A stretch of 64,000 bases of DNA, taken from the NCBI RefSeq assembly GCF_000741705.1, contig NZ_JGZI01000010.1, positions 744,001-808,000 on the forward strand, written 5' to 3'. Positions 7,683-16,797 of the stretch are shown here, one piece after another. The notes below the pieces were generated by a model that saw only the letters and a list, made by a program, of their open reading frames with translations, made no database searches and was not told the DNA's origin. Source of the stretch: Bifidobacterium psychraerophilum (GTDB taxonomy: Bacteria; Actinomycetota; Actinomycetes; Actinomycetales; Bifidobacteriaceae). Every line of letters starts with the position of its first letter. The stretch's first letter is position 1. Made by a program: the position numbers and the translations under genes.

Positions 7683-9302
7683 ATGGGCGACGCTATGGAC
7701 GATAATGCAATCCACCAATGGTTGATCGAATGCTTCGGTCCTATGCAGGGCGAAGCTGCGTGGCAGCAGTTCTCCCAGCTCCCCGAATCGATGCGCGATC
7801 AGATTCGCGCGCAGGGAGAGCAGGGGCTGCCGAAACCCGCGGAAGTGCAGTCACTGATCCAGGCGTTCACGGCAGGAGGCCTCAACACGGCCGGTGATGT
7901 GCAACGCACGGTTGAAGAAGGCCCCATCAACATTCGTCTCGCCAAATCAATAGCCGCGAAACGCATCAGCGAAGAAGGTGCCCAAACAAGCATCGACGCG
8001 CAGGAGGGCGACTCCGTCCGCTCAACACTGAGTGAGAGCAGTCTGTGGCTGGACTCCGTCTGCGACTTCAATCCGGCACCAGGCGAGACCCGCCTGCTGA
8101 CCCGCGCCGACTGGCTTGAAGGCACCATCGATGCCTGGGCTCAATTCGCGGCTCCTGTAGCATCCTCGATGAACGAGGCGCTTGCTTCGGTATTCCAGGA
8201 AAGGCTCGGCGGCTCAATCGACGGCGAGGTCTCCGGCATGTTCGCGGGACCCGTGCCCATTCCGATTCCCGACAATCTCAAAGACCCCGGCACACTGATG
8301 AAACTGCTGGGCAACACATCCTTCTCCATGCAACTCGGTCAGGCCGCAGGAAACCTCTCGAGCGAGGTCCTCGGCAGTTTCGACCAGGGCATCGCCCTGC
8401 TCAAATCACCGGCCGGAGCACTGATGCCTCAGAACATCAAGGAGTATGCGGAGTCATTGGAAATCGACGCCTCCGAAGTCACGGCATTCGTCGCCCTGCA
8501 CGAGCAGGCACATGCCAGACTCTTCGCGGCCGTCCCCTGGCTGATGCCGCGTTTCGAAGCCCTGATCGGCAAATACGCCCGTGGCATCTCCATAGATCTG
8601 GACGCGATGGAGGAACAGCTGCGCGATGCCACCGAAATGAACCCTGAATCCATAGCCGGTGCCGTCAACCTGAGCAATGTCGGGGTGAATGACACACCTG
8701 AGCAGCGTTCGGCACTGGAAAGCCTGGAGATACTGCTGGCATTGGTGGACGGATGGGTCGATTGCGTCGTATGGCGCGCAGGCATGGCGCATCTGCCACA
8801 CATCGAACAACTCCGTGAGATGACGCGACGTCAGCGCGCGGCAGGCGGGCCGGCCGAGCTCACCTTCGAATCCCTGCTCGGTCTGCAGCTCCGCCCACGT
8901 CGTTTGCGTGAAGCCTCCGAGGTCTGGGAACGTATCACCGCCGCACAGGGTCAGGATGCCAGGGACGCGATGTGGTCGCACCCCGACATGCTCCCGGTGC
9001 TCGGCGGTGCCGATGATGAGGATGCGCTGATCGAGGCACCATCCGGCGCTTCGGTCGGAGAGACCGCTGATGCCACGCACAGCGGGGTCGATTGGGATGC
9101 CGAGCTCAGCAAGCTGCTTGACGACAACGCCAGCAACCAGCAACACGGCGCTGACACCAATTCCAACGCTTCAGAAGACAAGTCTTCGGACGCTGACACC
9201 GACACCAAGAACGATGGCAATGGCCATGGTAATGACGATGGCAAGGGCGACGAAACGACAGATCCCGGCGACGAGAAGGGCTCCGGTACCTCACAGAGCT
9301 GA
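7683..9302 (+). CDS. zinc-dependent metalloprotease, zincin_2/DUF2342 family
   Basis: 539 residues. The zincin signature HEQAH is at about residues 273-277 in AFVALHEQAHARLFAAVPW, preceded by the family's LLKSPAGALMPQN-like region. The C-terminal 90 residues are low-complexity Asp/Ser/Asn-rich (repeated DADTDTKND-type sequence) and probably disordered. Family members were once linked to F420 biosynthesis only by association, and substrates are unknown. Start ATG 7683 has GACGGA upstream. ATG 7695 is also in frame. The divergent partner is the PDZ/Lon-type protease, and a short UvrD-like helicase follows on the opposite strand. This resembles the Rv3194c-Rv3198c neighbourhood of mycobacteria. 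Confidence 0.88.
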   Translation: MGDAMDDNAIHQWLIECFGPMQGEAAWQQFSQLPESMRDQIRAQGEQGLPKPAEVQSLIQAFTAGGLNTAGDVQRTVEEGPINIRLAKSIAAKRISEEGAQTSIDAQEGDSVRSTLSESSLWLDSVCDFNPAPGETRLLTRADWLEGTIDAWAQFAAPVASSMNEALASVFQERLGGSIDGEVSGMFAGPVPIPIPDNLKDPGTLMKLLGNTSFSMQLGQAAGNLSSEVLGSFDQGIALLKSPAGALMPQNIKEYAESLEIDASEVTAFVALHEQAHARLFAAVPWLMPRFEALIGKYARGISIDLDAMEEQLRDATEMNPESIAGAVNLSNVGVNDTPEQRSALESLEILLALVDGWVDCVVWRAGMAHLPHIEQLREMTRRQRAAGGPAELTFESLLGLQLRPRRLREASEVWERITAAQGQDARDAMWSHPDMLPVLGGADDEDALIEAPSGASVGETADATHSGVDWDAELSKLLDDNASNQQHGADTNSNASEDKSSDADTDTKNDGNGHGNDDGKGDETTDPGDEKGSGTSQS

Positions 9303-9326
9303 GTAACCGTCAGCCGGCAGGATACC

Positions 9327-9355
9327 TGGGGCATATCCCGTGAGGGCATGCCCCA
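9327..9355. terminator. hairpin between convergent genes
   Basis: TGGGGCAT pairs with ATGCCCCA, with an inner CCC/GGG stem. It lies between the stops of the zincin gene (+) and the helicase gene (-). There is no clear T-tract. Confidence 0.6.
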
Positions 9356-9382
9356 CAGCAGTGGGCACATCCGGTATCGGAT

Positions 9383-10888
9383 TCACCCGTGCACAAGGAA
9401 CCTGCTGGCCTGCTTGTCAGGCGTGCCGGGTCCCGCCGTCCCTCTGGAGAAGGAAAGGTGCAGGCTGTCCCCTGCTCGGGTCACCCCGACGTAGAGCAGC
9501 CTTCGCTCCTCCTCCAACGCATCCCCGGCCGCGGGAGAGGCGAATGGAATCAGACCTTCAGAGCACCCGACGATGAAGACGTGGGCGAATTCCAGACCCT
9601 TGGCGGCGTGGATGGTCGAAACCGTGACCACACCCTGGTCCTCATGCTGCTCCAAGGATTCCATCAGATCCTTGCGCCCCTCCGCGGTCGATGTCAGAGC
9701 CACGTTCTGCCAACCTGATTCGGTACGGACCCGATACCGTATGCCTTCGGCCCGCAATGCCCTGCAGATAAGCATCTGCTGGGCGTTGATCCTTGTCAGC
9801 ACCGCACAGTCCTTCATGTGGGCGCCCTCACGAAGCAGCTTGGCGATGCGTCTGGCCACTCCCCTGGCCTCGGCCACATCATCGGTATAGGCGGTCGTCT
9901 GCACACGCTGACCTGGATCCCTGACGGCATCCAGATGGATGTATGACTCACGGTGCTGTGCTGATTGCAGCACCTTGTTCGCATATCCAATCACCTGAGG
10001 GGTCGACCGGTAATCCGTATTCAATGTGATATCGGCGGACAACGGGCCGAATTCCTCATCGAAATGACCGAGATAATAACTCGTGGCACCCGCGAATGAG
10101 TAGATGGTCTGGGCCGGATCGCCCACCACGCAGATGTTCCTGTTATCCCCAAGCCACAGTTGCAGCAGGCGATGCTGCAGCGGCGAAAGATCCTGGTACT
10201 CATCAATGGTGAGATGCCTGATGTCCGAGCGTATCGAATTCGCCACATCCCCCGGGGTCTGGAGCACATGGCATGCGATAAGCAGCATATCGTTGAAGTC
10301 GATCTGATTGCGTGAGGTTTTTTCCTGTTCGAACATCGTCATGACCTGCGCCATCCGATCAGGATCCAGATTCGCCGGGGGTACGCGGTGCAGAGCCGTG
10401 CAGACTTTCACATAGTCCGTCGGATCGATAAGGCTCACTTTCGCCCAGGCGATTTCGGCCATCACATCCCGGACTTCCGAATCCTCGATATCCGCCGACC
10501 TCAGCACCCGTTTCATCGCTCTGAAGGTCAGGGCCCCGGGTTTCTCCACCAGCATCGGGAAAGGCGTTTCACACAGCTCATGCCATACACGACGCAACTG
10601 CTGCAATGCCAATGAGTGGAATGTGGATGCGCTCACCGTCGCGGGCGCTCCCAGACCTTGCAGTCGCAGCCGCATCTCGTCGGCGGCCTTCACCGAGAAG
10701 GTCACCGCAACCGTCCTATCCGGATTCCAGATTCCTTCGGCGCAGGCGTACGCGATCCGATGGGTGATCGTCCTCGTCTTACCCGCACCGGCACCGGCGA
10801 TGATGCGTACCGGACCTTCAACGGCCAGTGCGGCCTCCCTCTGACTCGGGTCGAGATCTGCAAGAATGCTCTCGGATTGTGTGCTCAC
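9383..10888 (-). CDS. UvrD/Rep-type superfamily 1 DNA helicase (UvrD2-like, short)
   Basis: ATP-dependent 3'-5' helicase, 501 residues from the GTG at 10888. SF1 motifs in order: motif I (Walker A) IIAGAGAGKTRT, Ia TFSVKAADEM, II LTIDEYQD, III VVGDPAQTIYSFAGA, IV NTDYRSTPQVI, V VSTIHAAKGLEF and VI RRLLYVGVTRA. The protein ends soon after motif VI. It therefore lacks the HRDC and cysteine-rich C-terminal region of full-length mycobacterial UvrD2. AGGGG lies just before the GTG. The open frame extends further upstream (to 11296), but that part overlaps the divergent kinase gene and looks non-coding. Probably acts in DNA repair. Confidence 0.9.
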   Translation of the reverse strand: MSTQSESILADLDPSQREAALAVEGPVRIIAGAGAGKTRTITHRIAYACAEGIWNPDRTVAVTFSVKAADEMRLRLQGLGAPATVSASTFHSLALQQLRRVWHELCETPFPMLVEKPGALTFRAMKRVLRSADIEDSEVRDVMAEIAWAKVSLIDPTDYVKVCTALHRVPPANLDPDRMAQVMTMFEQEKTSRNQIDFNDMLLIACHVLQTPGDVANSIRSDIRHLTIDEYQDLSPLQHRLLQLWLGDNRNICVVGDPAQTIYSFAGATSYYLGHFDEEFGPLSADITLNTDYRSTPQVIGYANKVLQSAQHRESYIHLDAVRDPGQRVQTTAYTDDVAEARGVARRIAKLLREGAHMKDCAVLTRINAQQMLICRALRAEGIRYRVRTESGWQNVALTSTAEGRKDLMESLEQHEDQGVVTVSTIHAAKGLEFAHVFIVGCSEGLIPFASPAAGDALEEERRLLYVGVTRAGDSLHLSFSRGTAGPGTPDKQASRFLVHG

Positions 10889-10948
10889 ATCCCCTATTGT
10901 GGCAGCTTGCTTCCCCAATCGCGTCTCAATGTGTATTACTGTGGAAAT

Positions 10949-12586
10949 GTGACTCATCGAAGCAATCTGACACTGGCGGCACTCGCATCCGCAACGATGC
11001 CCGGAATCGCGGTATCCGGCACCCGATCCTCGAATCAGGCAAGCGCGGGCGATCGTGATGCAGGCATAGATCTGGCCATCATCCAAGACGGTCCAGGCAG
11101 ACTGTACGATGTAATCGTCAGCAGCACCGATGAGGGAAAGAAACGCTTGCGGCAGCGTGTCAAGGCGGCTGTCACGCTCAGCCGTGCCAAGGAGCCGGGT
11201 GGGCTGGGTTTCGCCATGGAGCGCATTCTGGCCTATGAGCAGGGGGAAAACGCCGAAGGCCCGACCGGTCTCAACGCTGTGGTCATCATGTCCCATTGCG
11301 AAGGGGCCTCAGTGGCCCTGCGCTCGCTCGATGCACAGGATTGCGTGGCGATCGGAACCGCAATAGGCGCCATCCATCGATTGGGCGGGGCCTTCCTGCG
11401 TGACGAGTCCTACCCCAGCTTCACCACCGACAACATCAAACAACAACTGCTGTCCTGGATTTCCAGACTGAGCAAGGCCGGCCATATTCCCCAGGAGATC
11501 ATCCGCAGCTGGTCGGATATCGTCAACACCTCGGGTCTGTGGTCCTTCACCACATGCCCGGTGCACGGCGGCTTCGACGACGGCGACTTCCTGTTCTCGG
11601 ACACCAGCCTCACAGCCGTTTACAACTGGCAGGATATGCAGATCAATGACCCGGCCCGCGATCTCGCCTGGATTTTCGCCAAACTCGATGAGCCGCGCAG
11701 AAACGCCTTGATCGGCGCATACGGCAGAATGATGGGTTCGCGTTTGGATCCGATGATCATGCTCCGCGCCAATCTCTGGTTGCAGATGGAGCAGGTCGGT
11801 GATTTCATCAGCGCCCTCGATCATGCCGATAACGAAGGCATTCTGCAGTTCAAGGCCCAGGTCGAGCATCTGGCCCATCAACTGACTTCACGTCAGTCCG
11901 CCCAGCAACGCTCCAACGCCCAATCACGGAATACACATGCCCCCTCGACCATCACCGTCGGAACCCTGCTGGATAACCCGGGCCGCGTCTCCGAAGATCA
12001 TGGTCCATCATCCGCAACGCCGGGCCCCGTCCAACGGCCTTCTGGCGAGGCGAAGCGGCAATCCCCGGATGCGGGAAGACCCGCCTTCGGAGAATCCGAT
12101 AGGCAGACGCCGGATGGACAGGACCATCCGCTGCGAGTGGCGGATGAGGCCGATGAGGCGAGTTCCGCCACGATCGTCGTGAGCAGCATCAAGCCGCTCC
12201 ATCCCCCTGTCTCACAGGAGAACGAAGCCCAGGAAGCGCCCTTGACGGGGCCGGATGTGGATGAGACGCCCGGATCGATGACGCATGGTGACATTCCGGA
12301 AGAGACCGTGCCAGCGGGCGACGATCCAGCAGGCAAGGGCCCGGCAGGCAACCTCCCGGCGGAGAAGGACTCAGCCGACCAGGCAAGCGATCAGGCAGGC
12401 GACCAGAAGACCTCAGCGCACGATGAGGATTGGATGGACGACAGGGCTGCCGCCGATTCAGCGGAAACCATGCTGATTCCGAATCCCACGATGAAAGCGG
12501 ATGCGAAGCCCCATGACCGCTTCGGGTATGACGCATCCCGGCATGCAGGGGACGCTGACGGCGAACAATCCCAGTCGGGCGAATAA
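10949..12586 (+). CDS. APH/choline-kinase-like phosphotransferase with disordered tail
   Basis: About 545 residues. The first about 320 form a kinase-like fold of the aminoglycoside phosphotransferase family, with the Brenner-like region TTCPVHGGFDDGDFLFSD and the metal-binding-like region VYNWQDMQINDPARDLAW. The usual HGDxHxxN catalytic loop reads HGGFDDGDF here, so the catalytic Asp is not obvious at its normal place and the activity may be altered. The remaining about 220 residues are Pro/Glu/Asp/Ser-rich low complexity. A gene of this kind next to uvrD2 is common in Actinobacteria. Start is uncertain: GTG 10949 is the most upstream candidate that does not run deep into the helicase gene, and its Shine-Dalgarno is weak. 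ATG 10999 is an alternative. Confidence 0.7.
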   Translation: MTHRSNLTLAALASATMPGIAVSGTRSSNQASAGDRDAGIDLAIIQDGPGRLYDVIVSSTDEGKKRLRQRVKAAVTLSRAKEPGGLGFAMERILAYEQGENAEGPTGLNAVVIMSHCEGASVALRSLDAQDCVAIGTAIGAIHRLGGAFLRDESYPSFTTDNIKQQLLSWISRLSKAGHIPQEIIRSWSDIVNTSGLWSFTTCPVHGGFDDGDFLFSDTSLTAVYNWQDMQINDPARDLAWIFAKLDEPRRNALIGAYGRMMGSRLDPMIMLRANLWLQMEQVGDFISALDHADNEGILQFKAQVEHLAHQLTSRQSAQQRSNAQSRNTHAPSTITVGTLLDNPGRVSEDHGPSSATPGPVQRPSGEAKRQSPDAGRPAFGESDRQTPDGQDHPLRVADEADEASSATIVVSSIKPLHPPVSQENEAQEAPLTGPDVDETPGSMTHGDIPEETVPAGDDPAGKGPAGNLPAEKDSADQASDQAGDQKTSAHDEDWMDDRAAADSAETMLIPNPTMKADAKPHDRFGYDASRHAGDADGEQSQSGE

Positions 12587-12671
12587 TAGGCATTGCATCA
12601 TCCGCCCGACCATATGCGTACGGCCCCGCGCACCTCGCGCGCCAGGCCCCAACCAACGATGAGAGGAAATC

Positions 12672-12896
12672 ATGGATATTGAGATTGGCATCAGGAACGT
12701 CACCCGCACGGTAAGCTTCAGCACCGATGCCTCGGCGGAGGAGGTCGCTCAGCAGGTCGAAGAGGCTCTGGCATCCGACAAGGCCCTGGATCTCAAAGAC
12801 AACCGAGGACGTCGCATACTTGTACCGGCCCAGGCTCTCGGCTATGCGATCATCGGATCCGACACCTCCCACCCGGTGGGATTCGGCGCACTCTAA
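12672..12896 (+). CDS. DUF3107 family protein
   Basis: A 74-residue actinobacterial protein, complete relative to the family length of 70-80. Pattern: an N-terminal MDIEIGIRNVTRTVSF strand pair, a helix SAEEVAQQVEEALAS, then LKDNRGRRILVPAQALGYAIIG with a conserved Gly-Phe-Gly end. The ATG is preceded by GAGAGGAAATC, a good ribosome site. It lies 85 bases after the APH-like gene, probably in the same transcript. Function unknown. Relatives sit next to helicase or exonuclease genes in many Actinobacteria. Confidence 0.85.
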   Translation: MDIEIGIRNVTRTVSFSTDASAEEVAQQVEEALASDKALDLKDNRGRRILVPAQALGYAIIGSDTSHPVGFGAL

Positions 12897-12907
12897 AGCG
12901 CTTCCGT

Positions 12908-12958
12908 CTTATCAGCAGATGCCCCGCACTGAATATGTGCGGGGCATCTGCTGATAAG
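12908..12958. terminator. very strong bidirectional hairpin
   Basis: A perfect 22-bp stem pairs 12908-12929 with 12937-12958 around a 7-base loop (TGAATAT). It lies between the convergent stops at 12896 (+) and 12965 (-). TTTT follows shortly on the plus side. It serves both genes. Confidence 0.88.
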
Positions 12959-12964
12959 AACCTT

Positions 12965-13843
12965 TTAGGCCAGCGGGATACTTCCCATTTCCACGATTCG
13001 CTCCACCGTGCGCTGATCCGTGGTGTTTTCGCCGAGCACATTGGGTTTACCGGCACCATGCCAATCGGATCCGCCGGTGACCAGAAGATCCCGTTGCCGG
13101 GCTATCCCCAGCAATCTCGCACGCTGCTCCGGACCGTTGTCCCTGTGCCATACTTCGAGACCGTTCAGGCCATCATCGATAAGCGCCTCGATCTGTTCGT
13201 CGCTGAGCAGGATCCGGTTGCGTTTCGTATCACCTGCATGTGCGACCACACTGACCCCACCCGCGGCGCGCACCGCTGCAACGACGGCATGGGTGGTGGG
13301 TGAGGGCGTCGGCAGATAATAGGGGCTTCGTGATGAGCAGATGCCTGCGAAGGCTTGAGAACGATCGGTGTATATTCCCGCCGCCACGAGCGCATCGGCG
13401 ATATGGGGACGCCCCACCGTGGTTCTCCCGCCTTCCTTGACCTGGGCCATCACATCCGTCCAACCGATCGGATAGTCCTTGGATATCGCATCCACCATGA
13501 TCCTCGCACGCCGCAAGCGTGCCTGCCTGGTGCTCTCGAACAAGGCGGTGATGCCTGCGTCATCGGGATCGTACTGATAAGCCAGCATATGCACAGAGAC
13601 ATCGCAGTCGTCCGCGGTGATTTCCGTACCCCGGAGCAGCGGCATACCGAGTCGTTGCGCGGCTTCAACCGCGTCATCCCACCCTGCCGTGGTGTCGTGA
13701 TCGGTTATCGCGACACCGGAAAGACCCGAGCTGCGGGCCAGTGCCATCATCTGCGCGGGTGTGAACGTGCCATCGGAATACACCGTATGGCAATGCAAAT
13801 CCCAGGCCCGGCTCAGCTCTGGGCGTTCTGCGGCGTGAATCAT
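12965..13843 (-). CDS. PHP-domain phosphoesterase (TrpH/YciV-like)
   Basis: 292-residue metal-dependent hydrolase of the PHP superfamily. Metal ligands visible in order: DLHCHTVYSDGTF near the N-terminus, AITDHDTTAGW, LLRGTEITA, GRPHIADALV, VVAHAGD and near the C-terminus TGGSDWHG. This set matches the stand-alone PHP phosphatases (E. coli YciV/TrpH, RNase AM or 3',5'-nucleotide phosphatase) rather than DNA polymerase or HisB-type PHP domains. Start ATG 13843. It diverges from the VKOR gene and converges with DUF3107. Confidence 0.88.
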   Translation of the reverse strand: MIHAAERPELSRAWDLHCHTVYSDGTFTPAQMMALARSSGLSGVAITDHDTTAGWDDAVEAAQRLGMPLLRGTEITADDCDVSVHMLAYQYDPDDAGITALFESTRQARLRRARIMVDAISKDYPIGWTDVMAQVKEGGRTTVGRPHIADALVAAGIYTDRSQAFAGICSSRSPYYLPTPSPTTHAVVAAVRAAGGVSVVAHAGDTKRNRILLSDEQIEALIDDGLNGLEVWHRDNGPEQRARLLGIARQRDLLVTGGSDWHGAGKPNVLGENTTDQRTVERIVEMGSIPLA

Positions 13844-13947
13844 ACATCCATCGTATGCTTGTAGCTAGTTTTATGCTCCGGACTATTCGCGGAGCGCTTC
13901 CACCATCAGGTGCACCGCTTGCACCTGCCAGCAGACATGAGGCGAGA

Positions 13948-14610
13948 ATGACCGGCACCCAGGCTTCAACAATCAACGATTCACAGCCCACAGGCTGGCG
14001 TCATGGGTCTACTTGGACATATCTGGTGATGTTGCTTTCCTCCGTCGCCGCGCTTGTGGTTTCACTCGCGTTGTCCGCAGAAACGCTGCAGCTGGCACGC
14101 CACCCCTCGGCCAAACTCGGGTGTGACGTCAACGCGGTGGTGTCGTGCTCGGCGGTCGCCAATTCCTGGCAGGCGGAGTTCATCCACTTCGGTTCATTCA
14201 GCTTCCCCAATGCCTTCTTCGGCATCGCCGCGGAATCGGTTTTCGTCACTCTGGCCGTTCTGGGCCTGGCGAAGGTGAAACTGCCACGCTGGTTCGCCAT
14301 CTGCACGTGGTGGGGAGGACTCGCCGCCGCACTCTACGCCTACTGGCTGTTCACCCAGTCCATGTTCGTCATCAATGCCCTATGCCCCTGGTGCCTCGGA
14401 TTGCTGTTCGCCACGACCCTTCAATTCATGTCGCTCAGCCATGCGACGGTCACCGTGCAGGATCTGCCGTCACCCAATGCCTCCTTCGCCGGGCTTCGCA
14501 GGGGTCTTAACACCTACTACCGTCTTGGCTTCGATCTGATGTTCGATGTGGTATGGATCGTGGCCATCATCGCACTCATCTTCATCACCAAGGGCGCTGC
14601 CATCTTCTAG
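13948..14610 (+). CDS. vitamin K epoxide reductase (VKOR) family membrane protein
   Basis: Integral membrane thiol oxidoreductase, 220 residues, with four to five transmembrane helices. The loop cysteines CDVNAVVSCSAV and the active-site CPWC (in NALCPWCLGLL) are both present, as in bacterial VKORs that reoxidise DsbA-like proteins using quinone. No thioredoxin-fold partner is fused or adjacent, so the partner must be elsewhere. Start ATG 13948 is chosen for GAGGCGAGA directly upstream. The frame is open back to 13855, but that part overlaps the divergent promoter. Likely helps form disulfides in exported proteins. Confidence 0.88.
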   Translation: MTGTQASTINDSQPTGWRHGSTWTYLVMLLSSVAALVVSLALSAETLQLARHPSAKLGCDVNAVVSCSAVANSWQAEFIHFGSFSFPNAFFGIAAESVFVTLAVLGLAKVKLPRWFAICTWWGGLAAALYAYWLFTQSMFVINALCPWCLGLLFATTLQFMSLSHATVTVQDLPSPNASFAGLRRGLNTYYRLGFDLMFDVVWIVAIIALIFITKGAAIF

Positions 14611-14630
14611 AATCGGCGACCCGCGATAGC

Positions 14631-14700
14631 GATCACCCGTCATTACACCGCCATTGGAACACCGTCGTTCCGAACACGGCCGGGGAATGACGGGATGATC
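14631..14700. terminator. long imperfect hairpin between convergent genes
   Basis: The arm starting GATCACCCGTCATT (14631-14644) pairs with AATGACGGGATGATC (14686-14700), with one bulge. A second small stem GGAAC/GTTCC lies in the loop. It sits between the stops of the VKOR gene and dapF. Confidence 0.55.
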
Positions 14701-14702
14701 GT

Positions 14703-15650
14703 TCAGTGCTGAGGATTCAACTCGATTCTCGCCACAATCGTCGCAGAACCAGTCAAACGCACGGATTCGTCATCCACGTCGACGTCGAGCACTCCTCCAA
14801 GCACATGGATCGTCCAGTGTGATATCCCGGTCAGCGCACGCAGGGTCACGCCGGTGGCGCATAGCCCGGTACCGCAGGAGAGCGTCTCACCGACACCGCG
14901 CTCATGGACCCTCATGAAAGCCCGTCCCTGTCCTGTGAGTGGGTCCACCGACTCGATACGTACGAATTCCACGTTCTGGCCTTCATCCAACACGGGTGAC
15001 ACCACAGGCTTGCGACTCAGATCGAGCGTTGTCAGGGCGGGCAGGGTCGCCTGCGACGATTCCAGCGCTTCGGTGTAGGAGGCGCTGCCGTCCTCAATCA
15101 GACACACCACATGCGGATTGCCCATATTCACATATGTCCCGCGCGCACTGCCTTCGACACCGGGGATCGATACGGTATGCCCCATCACAGGACCGATCGC
15201 CCACTTGCCCATATCCACACGGAATACGTCCTGCCCCAGAAGCTCGTCATCGCCGAGGCTGCTGAGTATCTTCACACCGGCCCGCGTCGCGAGTCTCAAT
15301 GGTTTATCATCCTGTGCTTCGCCCGTCAGCATGCACATGCGCCGAATGAACAAGGCGGTCACTCGTGTGCCGTTGCCACACATCTGCGCCAGGGAGCCGT
15401 CCGCGTTGCGGTAATCCATGAACCAGGAGGCGTCATCGGCCTGCGCCGCACGGACATCCCCCTCACTGAGGTCGGATACGAACTGCGGACGTGTGATGCG
15501 AAGCAGACCATCGCCGCCGATCCCCCGATGACGGTCGGTCAGACGGACGACCTCCTCCGTGCTCGGCTCGTAGATGCCTTCGGGATCGGCATACACCACG
15601 AAATCGTTGCCGGTTCCGTGCGCTTTGTAGACGATATCAGGGATGCTCAT
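14703..15650 (-). CDS. dapF: diaminopimelate epimerase
   Basis: Interconverts LL- and meso-diaminopimelate for lysine and peptidoglycan synthesis in the cytosol. 315 residues. Both catalytic cysteines sit in their signatures: MCGNGTRV in the N-terminal half and LSCGTGLCATG in the C-terminal half. The start YKAHGTGNDFVVY and the block YVNMGNPHVVC are also typical. ATG 15650 (MSIPDIV) is chosen because the family begins just before the KAHGTGNDF motif. A longer frame to 15731 has no family similarity. It diverges from murI, so two cell-wall precursor enzymes share this intergenic region. Confidence 0.95.
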   Translation of the reverse strand: MSIPDIVYKAHGTGNDFVVYADPEGIYEPSTEEVVRLTDRHRGIGGDGLLRITRPQFVSDLSEGDVRAAQADDASWFMDYRNADGSLAQMCGNGTRVTALFIRRMCMLTGEAQDDKPLRLATRAGVKILSSLGDDELLGQDVFRVDMGKWAIGPVMGHTVSIPGVEGSARGTYVNMGNPHVVCLIEDGSASYTEALESSQATLPALTTLDLSRKPVVSPVLDEGQNVEFVRIESVDPLTGQGRAFMRVHERGVGETLSCGTGLCATGVTLRALTGISHWTIHVLGGVLDVDVDDESVRLTGSATIVARIELNPQH

Positions 15651-15844
15651 GTCTGTAGCGTAAACGCGGCGCGAGACGATGGGCGCCCGGTGTCGGCCTG
15701 CGGCACAATCCCTGCGGCATGGAGGCTTCAATCGGCGGTGCGTGCCGTAAGCCTAGTGCCGGGGTGGTAGGAATGACCACCGACTCTTCACATGCGCAGA
15801 CTACGATGGAATGCCGGTACACGGTTGTCAGCATAGGAGGGTCC

Positions 15845-16636
15845 ATGACCTCATCAGCGCCCATAGGCATGTTTGATTCGGGATTCGGCGGACTCACTGT
15901 GGCGGCCCAGCTGCGCCGGGATATGCCGTCCGAGCAGGTGCTCTTCTTCGGTGACAGCGCACATGCACCATACGGCATCAAAACTCCCGATGAGATTCGT
16001 GAACGCTGCTTCTCCATCGCCGACGACTTCCTCAATAAGGGCGTGAAGGCACTGGTGGTGGCCTGCAACACAGCGACCAGCGCATGCATCGAGGAGATGC
16101 GGCATCGCTACGATATACCGGTCATCGGCATGGAGCCGGCCTTGAAGGTCGCCTGCGACCGAGGTCACGGGGTGAGACAGCATGTGATCGTGGCGGCCAC
16201 TCCCCTGACGCTTCATGAACATAAATTCGCCGCGCTGATGGATCGCTTCAAACAGGATCATGACATCACGCCCATGCCCTGTCCCGATTTGGTGACCACC
16301 GTCGAGTCCGGGAACATACTGAACCCCGATGACGCGTGGGCGGTGATGCATCGGTATTTCGACGGGTGTGACTGGGATGCGGTGGATTCGGTGGTGCTCG
16401 GCTGCACGCATTTCGTCTTCTTCCGCGACTATTTCAAGGAACTATGCCCAAGCACCGTGTCGATCATCGACGGCAACGAAGGCACGATACGACACCTGCA
16501 TGTGGTTCTGGAAGCGCTTGGCGACTTGGCTCCAGAAGGCAGCGAAGGTGGCATAACGCTGTCCAACTCGGATGCATCACCTCGGATGTCCCGTCGATCG
16601 AATGAATTATTCGCATCCATCCAGACGCGGTGTTGA
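15845..16636 (+). CDS. murI: glutamate racemase
   Basis: Supplies D-glutamate for peptidoglycan. 263 residues. Motifs: [13 protein letters not shown] at the N-terminus, YFGDS-like [11 protein letters not shown], the first catalytic cysteine in VVACNTATS, and the second in [11 protein letters not shown], followed by [11 protein letters not shown]. Start ATG 15845 has GGAGGGTCC upstream. The frame stays open to 15719 without family similarity. Divergent neighbour dapF acts in the same pathway. No downstream operon partner is evident before 16798. Confidence 0.95.
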   Translation: MTSSAPIGMFDSGFGGLTVAAQLRRDMPSEQVLFFGDSAHAPYGIKTPDEIRERCFSIADDFLNKGVKALVVACNTATSACIEEMRHRYDIPVIGMEPALKVACDRGHGVRQHVIVAATPLTLHEHKFAALMDRFKQDHDITPMPCPDLVTTVESGNILNPDDAWAVMHRYFDGCDWDAVDSVVLGCTHFVFFRDYFKELCPSTVSIIDGNEGTIRHLHVVLEALGDLAPEGSEGGITLSNSDASPRMSRRSNELFASIQTRC

Positions 16637-16797
16637 CCTGCGCCCGAGTAGTGCCGTGGGGAGCTTCGAGGCGACGGCAGATCCGCATCGTCTCGCGGCC
16701 CCCTGCGCGTATGTTCAATGATTGATCACTCAACGAGTATTCATGGCCAAGGGGCGGCTGTAGGCTTACTATTTGCATAAGCAGAGGGGGAAATGAC

